Shown in pieces: positions 4,347 through 6,920 of a stretch of DNA of 6,920 nt. The position numbers and the translations under genes were made by a program. The DNA lies in the NCBI GenBank assembly GCA_937903155.1, contig CALCZU010000060.1:1-6920 (forward strand). Reading direction: 5' to 3'. Origin of the DNA: an uncultured Bdellovibrionales bacterium. GTDB taxonomy: Bacteria > Bdellovibrionota > FAC87 > UBA2466. Within the stretch, counting starts at the first letter, position 1; each line of letters starts with the position of its first letter. Under the pieces are notes generated by a model. The model was given only the letters and a program-made list of their open reading frames with translations, did not search any database and had not been told where the DNA came from.

Positions 4347-5519
4347 TTAATCGACTAGTCGGGACGTGACGCTATCCGCCAAGAGGCGCCCTTTAGAGGT
4401 CAGCTTCAGAACTCCTTGAGACTCTTCGATTAAGGAATGCTTTTTCATCATTTCAAATTGCTGAGCCTTTCGAAAATCAAATCCGTAACGACTTTTGAAT
4501 TTCGAGATATCGACGCCTCGGTTGCATCGGAGTTCGAGAAAAGAAGCTTCTAAAAGAGTTTGCTGGGGGGTTGTCGCTTCGTAAGTTGAAATGGATTGAA
4601 GACTTTTTTCGAGATACAGATTGAGATCACTTAAGTTTTTTTTATGCTGAAAAACTCCATCCCAAAAAAAACGTCCCGAAGCGGAAGGCCCGACACCTAA
4701 AAAATCGCCTCCGGTCCAATAGAGCAAATTATGAGCGCACTCGAAACCTTCTCGAGAAAAATTTGAGATTTCGTACTGCGAATAACCCTCACCTTCCAAA
4801 AACGAAACGGCACTTTCATAAATATCCGCGGAAAGATCTTCTTTTGGGAGAGCGTTATAAAGAGCATGTCCGGGTTTGAGAGTGAGGCTGTAGTTCGAGA
4901 CATGTTTTGGCGAAAGCTCGATGACTTTTTTCATGTCGTTTTCGACATCTCGTAAATTCTGACCAGGAATTCCCATGATGAGATCGAGGTTGAAATTATC
5001 GAACCCATTTTGCTTCAGAAGTGTAGCGGCCTCAACGACTCTTTCCGGCCCGCAAAGCCGTTCTAGTTTTCTTAAATTCTCCAGATCAAAACTCTGAGCC
5101 CCGAGGCTAATGCGATTGATTGGAGTATTTTGCCGAATCCCTGTCACCCACTCCGGATGAACCGTTTCTGGATTGGCTTCCGTTGTGATCTCGCAACTTT
5201 CAGAAAAGGTAAAATTTTTCTGTAGCGACTCGAAAATCTCGACGAGGAGCCGAACCGGCAGAAGCGAAGGGGTCCCTCCCCCGAAAAAAATGCTGCTGAC
5301 TTTCTTCTCAAAACCTTTTTCTGACTTCAGCCACTTCGACGACAGCTCAATCTCCTGAATAATGACACGCGTCAAACTTTGGAAATCGTCGGTAGAATAT
5401 TTTACAAACGAATAAAAATCGCAATATGAGCATTTATGCACGCAAAAAGGAATATGCAGATAAATGCCGAAGGGATTTGTCAGCACATGCGATTCACTGA
5501 TAAATTGTCTACTAGACAT
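4347..5519 (-). CDS. hemW: HemW-type radical SAM heme chaperone (HemN-like)
   Basis: HemW binds heme and a 4Fe-4S cluster and delivers heme to target enzymes in the cytoplasm; members were long misnamed coproporphyrinogen III oxidase. Counting from the ATG at 5519 (390 residues; E. coli HemW has 378), the radical SAM motif is C26-x3-C30-x2-C33 in CVHKCSYCDF. Phe follows one residue later, where true HemN has a fourth Cys, which favours HemW. Then come GGGTPS (80-85), TEANPE (113-118), RISLGAQSF (136-144), NLDLIMGIPGQ (177-187) and YEISNFSREGFECAHNLLYW, followed by a C-terminal winged-helix HemN_C-like domain. The usual GRxH motif after the QSF strand reads ERLC here (His to Cys at 156). The frame stays open to an ATG at 5618, but that start lies deep in the divergent gene. 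An ATG at 5543 and a GTG at 5486 are possible; none has a clear ribosome binding site, so the start is uncertain. Confidence 0.93.
   Translation of the reverse strand: MSSRQFISESHVLTNPFGIYLHIPFCVHKCSYCDFYSFVKYSTDDFQSLTRVIIQEIELSSKWLKSEKGFEKKVSSIFFGGGTPSLLPVRLLVEIFESLQKNFTFSESCEITTEANPETVHPEWVTGIRQNTPINRISLGAQSFDLENLRKLERLCGPERVVEAATLLKQNGFDNFNLDLIMGIPGQNLRDVENDMKKVIELSPKHVSNYSLTLKPGHALYNALPKEDLSADIYESAVSFLEGEGYSQYEISNFSREGFECAHNLLYWTGGDFLGVGPSASGRFFWDGVFQHKKNLSDLNLYLEKSLQSISTYEATTPQQTLLEASFLELRCNRGVDISKFKSRYGFDFRKAQQFEMMKKHSLIEESQGVLKLTSKGRLLADSVTSRLVD
5477..5504 (+). promoter_or_regulatory. Candidate promoter of the M16 peptidase gene
   Basis: TTGTCA (5477-5482, 5 of 6 to the -35 box) is followed after 16 bases by GATAAA (5499-5504, 4 of 6 to the -10 box). 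A start near 5512 gives a leader of about 30 bases that includes the ribosome binding site. The promoter lies within the first codons of the divergent hemW, as the 22-bp intergenic gap requires. Prediction by eye. Confidence 0.4.
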
Positions 5520-5531
5520 CGAGTCCAAATC

Positions 5532-5536
5532 GGGAG
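5532..5536 (+). promoter_or_regulatory. Ribosome binding site of the M16 peptidase gene
   Basis: GGGAG lies 5 bases before the ATG at 5542 and fixes that start. It falls in the 22-bp gap between the divergent hemW and peptidase genes. Confidence 0.75.
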
Positions 5537-5541
5537 TTAAC

Positions 5542-6920
5542 ATGATTGAAAAACTTACTCTAAAAAACGGTATTCCAGTGTTTATCGTAGAAACACATGC
5601 TTCGCCAGTAGTATCCATCCAAGCTTGGGTGAAGCGAGGCAGTGCCTACGAAGAGCCTAAAGTCGCAGGTATCTCCCATTTCTTGGAACATGCTCTTTTC
5701 AAAGGCACGAAAAGGCGCAAAGTTGGCGAAATTGCGAATCAAATCGAAGCCCGAGGGGGCGAAGTCAACGCGTTTACCTCTTTCGAAGAAACCGCCTATT
5801 ACACGACCCTCGCCTCTCGCTACTTTGAAGACGGAATTGATATTCTTGCCGATGCTCTCCAAAATCCGCTTTTTGATGCAGAGGAAATGGAGAAAGAAAA
5901 AGAAGTCATCTTAGAAGAAATCAAGCGCGCCAATGACTCCCCTGGTAAGACTTTAAGCCAGAATCTTTGGAAAACTTTATTTGATGGAACTCCTTACGGT
6001 AGGCCTGTTCTCGGATTTGTCGATACCGTCAGTAAAATTAATAGCAAGACTCTCCGAAGCTACTTCAATCAACATTACCATGCCGGAACAACGAGTGTTT
6101 TCATCGTAGGTGATGTCGATACGGATAAAGCATTTGATCTCGTTCAAAAAAAATTCGGAAAAATGAAGGGCGGGAAAAAAACGGAAATTAAACCCTTTAA
6201 AATTATTCCTCCCCGCAATCCCCGCTTAACGTTTGCGAGTCGCGACGTTAAAGAATGCCAAGTGCAGCTCGCGTGGCATGCTCCTGAAGTGACTCATCCT
6301 TCGATTGCGGCCTTAGATATTTTTTGCAGCAGCATTGGCTCGGGTGAAAGTTCGCGACTTTATCAAAGGCTCGTTAAAGAAACGAAACTTTGCACCGATG
6401 TCAGCATGGGGCTTGTCGCAATGGCACATTGCGGGTTAGGCGCAATGAGTTTTGAAGTTTCGCCTGAGCATGTTGAGACCACTATCAAAGAATGTATCGA
6501 TGTCGTCGAAAATGCGGTTTTAAATGGAATTAAAGAGAGAGAAATTGAGCGCGTAAAAACATCGACTGAATCAGACGTAGTCGCAGGAAAAGAGACTGTC
6601 GAGGGCTACGCCCGTCGCTTAGGTTACTACCACATCCAGTTCGGGGATCCCGATTACGAAAAGAAATACCTCGAGGCTCTGCTTAGCACCGAGCGACAAG
6701 ATGCGGTCGAAGCGGCGGCAAAAATGCTTTCTCAAAAGCCTTCAGTTTCAATCGTTCATCCTAAAGACTGCAAGTTGGACCACAAATCCATTTCGACGGC
6801 TTTGAATCGGACAACAAAACGAAAATACCACCCGGTCGGCGAGATTGCGGCGCTTCGTTTGAACAAACAAGGAAATATCCGGTTTGTCGAAAAAGTCGTG
6901 ACCAGTCTTCCGACGGTCGC
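5542..6920 (+). CDS. M16 family zinc metallopeptidase, two-domain type, 3' end beyond window
   Basis: The first 459 codons are present. Domain one begins MIEKLTLKNGIPVFIVE and carries the inverted zinc motif HxxEH as H46-F-L-E49-H50. The third ligand is a Glu in VILEEI (E126 by the usual spacing of about 76 residues), and the family strand RGGEVNAFTSFEETAYY sits at 71-87. The YGRPVLG segment, the H-Y-H-A-G strand with a following VGDVD, and the GSGESSRLYQRL segment near residues 270-281 complete the paired M16/M16_C half. From about residue 438, LRLNKQGNIRFVEKVVTSLPTV restarts like a second M16 domain, so the full protein is probably a fused tandem M16 enzyme of roughly 850-950 residues. Such enzymes degrade peptides in a closed chamber formed by two halves. 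No signal peptide is visible, so the start as called suggests a cytoplasmic protein. It is divergent from hemW. Substrate unknown. Confidence 0.93.
   Translation, partial: MIEKLTLKNGIPVFIVETHASPVVSIQAWVKRGSAYEEPKVAGISHFLEHALFKGTKRRKVGEIANQIEARGGEVNAFTSFEETAYYTTLASRYFEDGIDILADALQNPLFDAEEMEKEKEVILEEIKRANDSPGKTLSQNLWKTLFDGTPYGRPVLGFVDTVSKINSKTLRSYFNQHYHAGTTSVFIVGDVDTDKAFDLVQKKFGKMKGGKKTEIKPFKIIPPRNPRLTFASRDVKECQVQLAWHAPEVTHPSIAALDIFCSSIGSGESSRLYQRLVKETKLCTDVSMGLVAMAHCGLGAMSFEVSPEHVETTIKECIDVVENAVLNGIKEREIERVKTSTESDVVAGKETVEGYARRLGYYHIQFGDPDYEKKYLEALLSTERQDAVEAAAKMLSQKPSVSIVHPKDCKLDHKSISTALNRTTKRKYHPVGEIAALRLNKQGNIRFVEKVVTSLPTV

Noticed and set aside
5520..5618. HemW extended to the ATG at 5618
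   Set aside because: It would overlap the conserved N-terminal M16 coding sequence by 77 bp and add residues with no HemW similarity.

Overview
The window is a stretch of bacterial chromosome with densely packed genes of clear bacterial families and no rRNA, tRNA or CRISPR. Base and codon use look even and moderately AT-rich across the housekeeping genes. A short-Q-loop cytochrome bd oxidase, a two-domain M16 peptidase, many secreted or envelope products and a stand-alone HUH transposase of the REP-associated kind would suit a Bdellovibrionota or other former 'deltaproteobacterial' genome. That placement is an inference of low to moderate confidence, since no marker gene here settles it.

Layout. 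(1) Positions 1-382, minus strand: the N-terminal part of a Y1/HUH transposase of the REP-associated (RAYT) type, cut by the window edge. (2) 383-903: a 521-bp non-coding stretch holding a REP-like palindrome (about 631-665) and a 168-bp element bounded by perfect 22-bp inverted repeats (705-872) with further nested dyads. It ends just upstream of the cydA promoter. (3) 904-3227, plus strand: cydA and cydB, translationally coupled by a 4-bp ATGA overlap and encoding a cytochrome bd/CIO-type quinol oxidase. A hairpin at 3231-3259 lies between cydB and the convergent gene. (4) 3279-3449, minus strand: a 56-residue protein built from two near-identical 19-residue units, with a strong ribosome binding site. 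(5) 3450-3633: a REP-like palindrome and a strong intrinsic terminator. (6) 3634-4230, minus strand: a secreted protein made of three 58-residue cysteine-rich repeats, whose predicted mRNA starts at a 9-bp hairpin. (7) 4347-5519, minus strand: hemW, a radical SAM heme chaperone. (8) 5542 to the right edge, plus strand: an M16 zinc peptidase whose second M16 domain begins just before the window ends. It is divergent from hemW across only 22 bp.

How the genes relate. CydAB forms a membrane terminal oxidase that needs hemes b and d. HemW is a heme chaperone and could in principle supply respiratory heme enzymes, but it is neither adjacent to cydAB nor on the same strand, so a functional link is only a suggestion. 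The least described items are the three-repeat secreted protein, the duplicated 56-residue protein and the 168-bp inverted-repeat element next to the RAYT gene. I see no multi-gene defence or biosynthetic system in the window.
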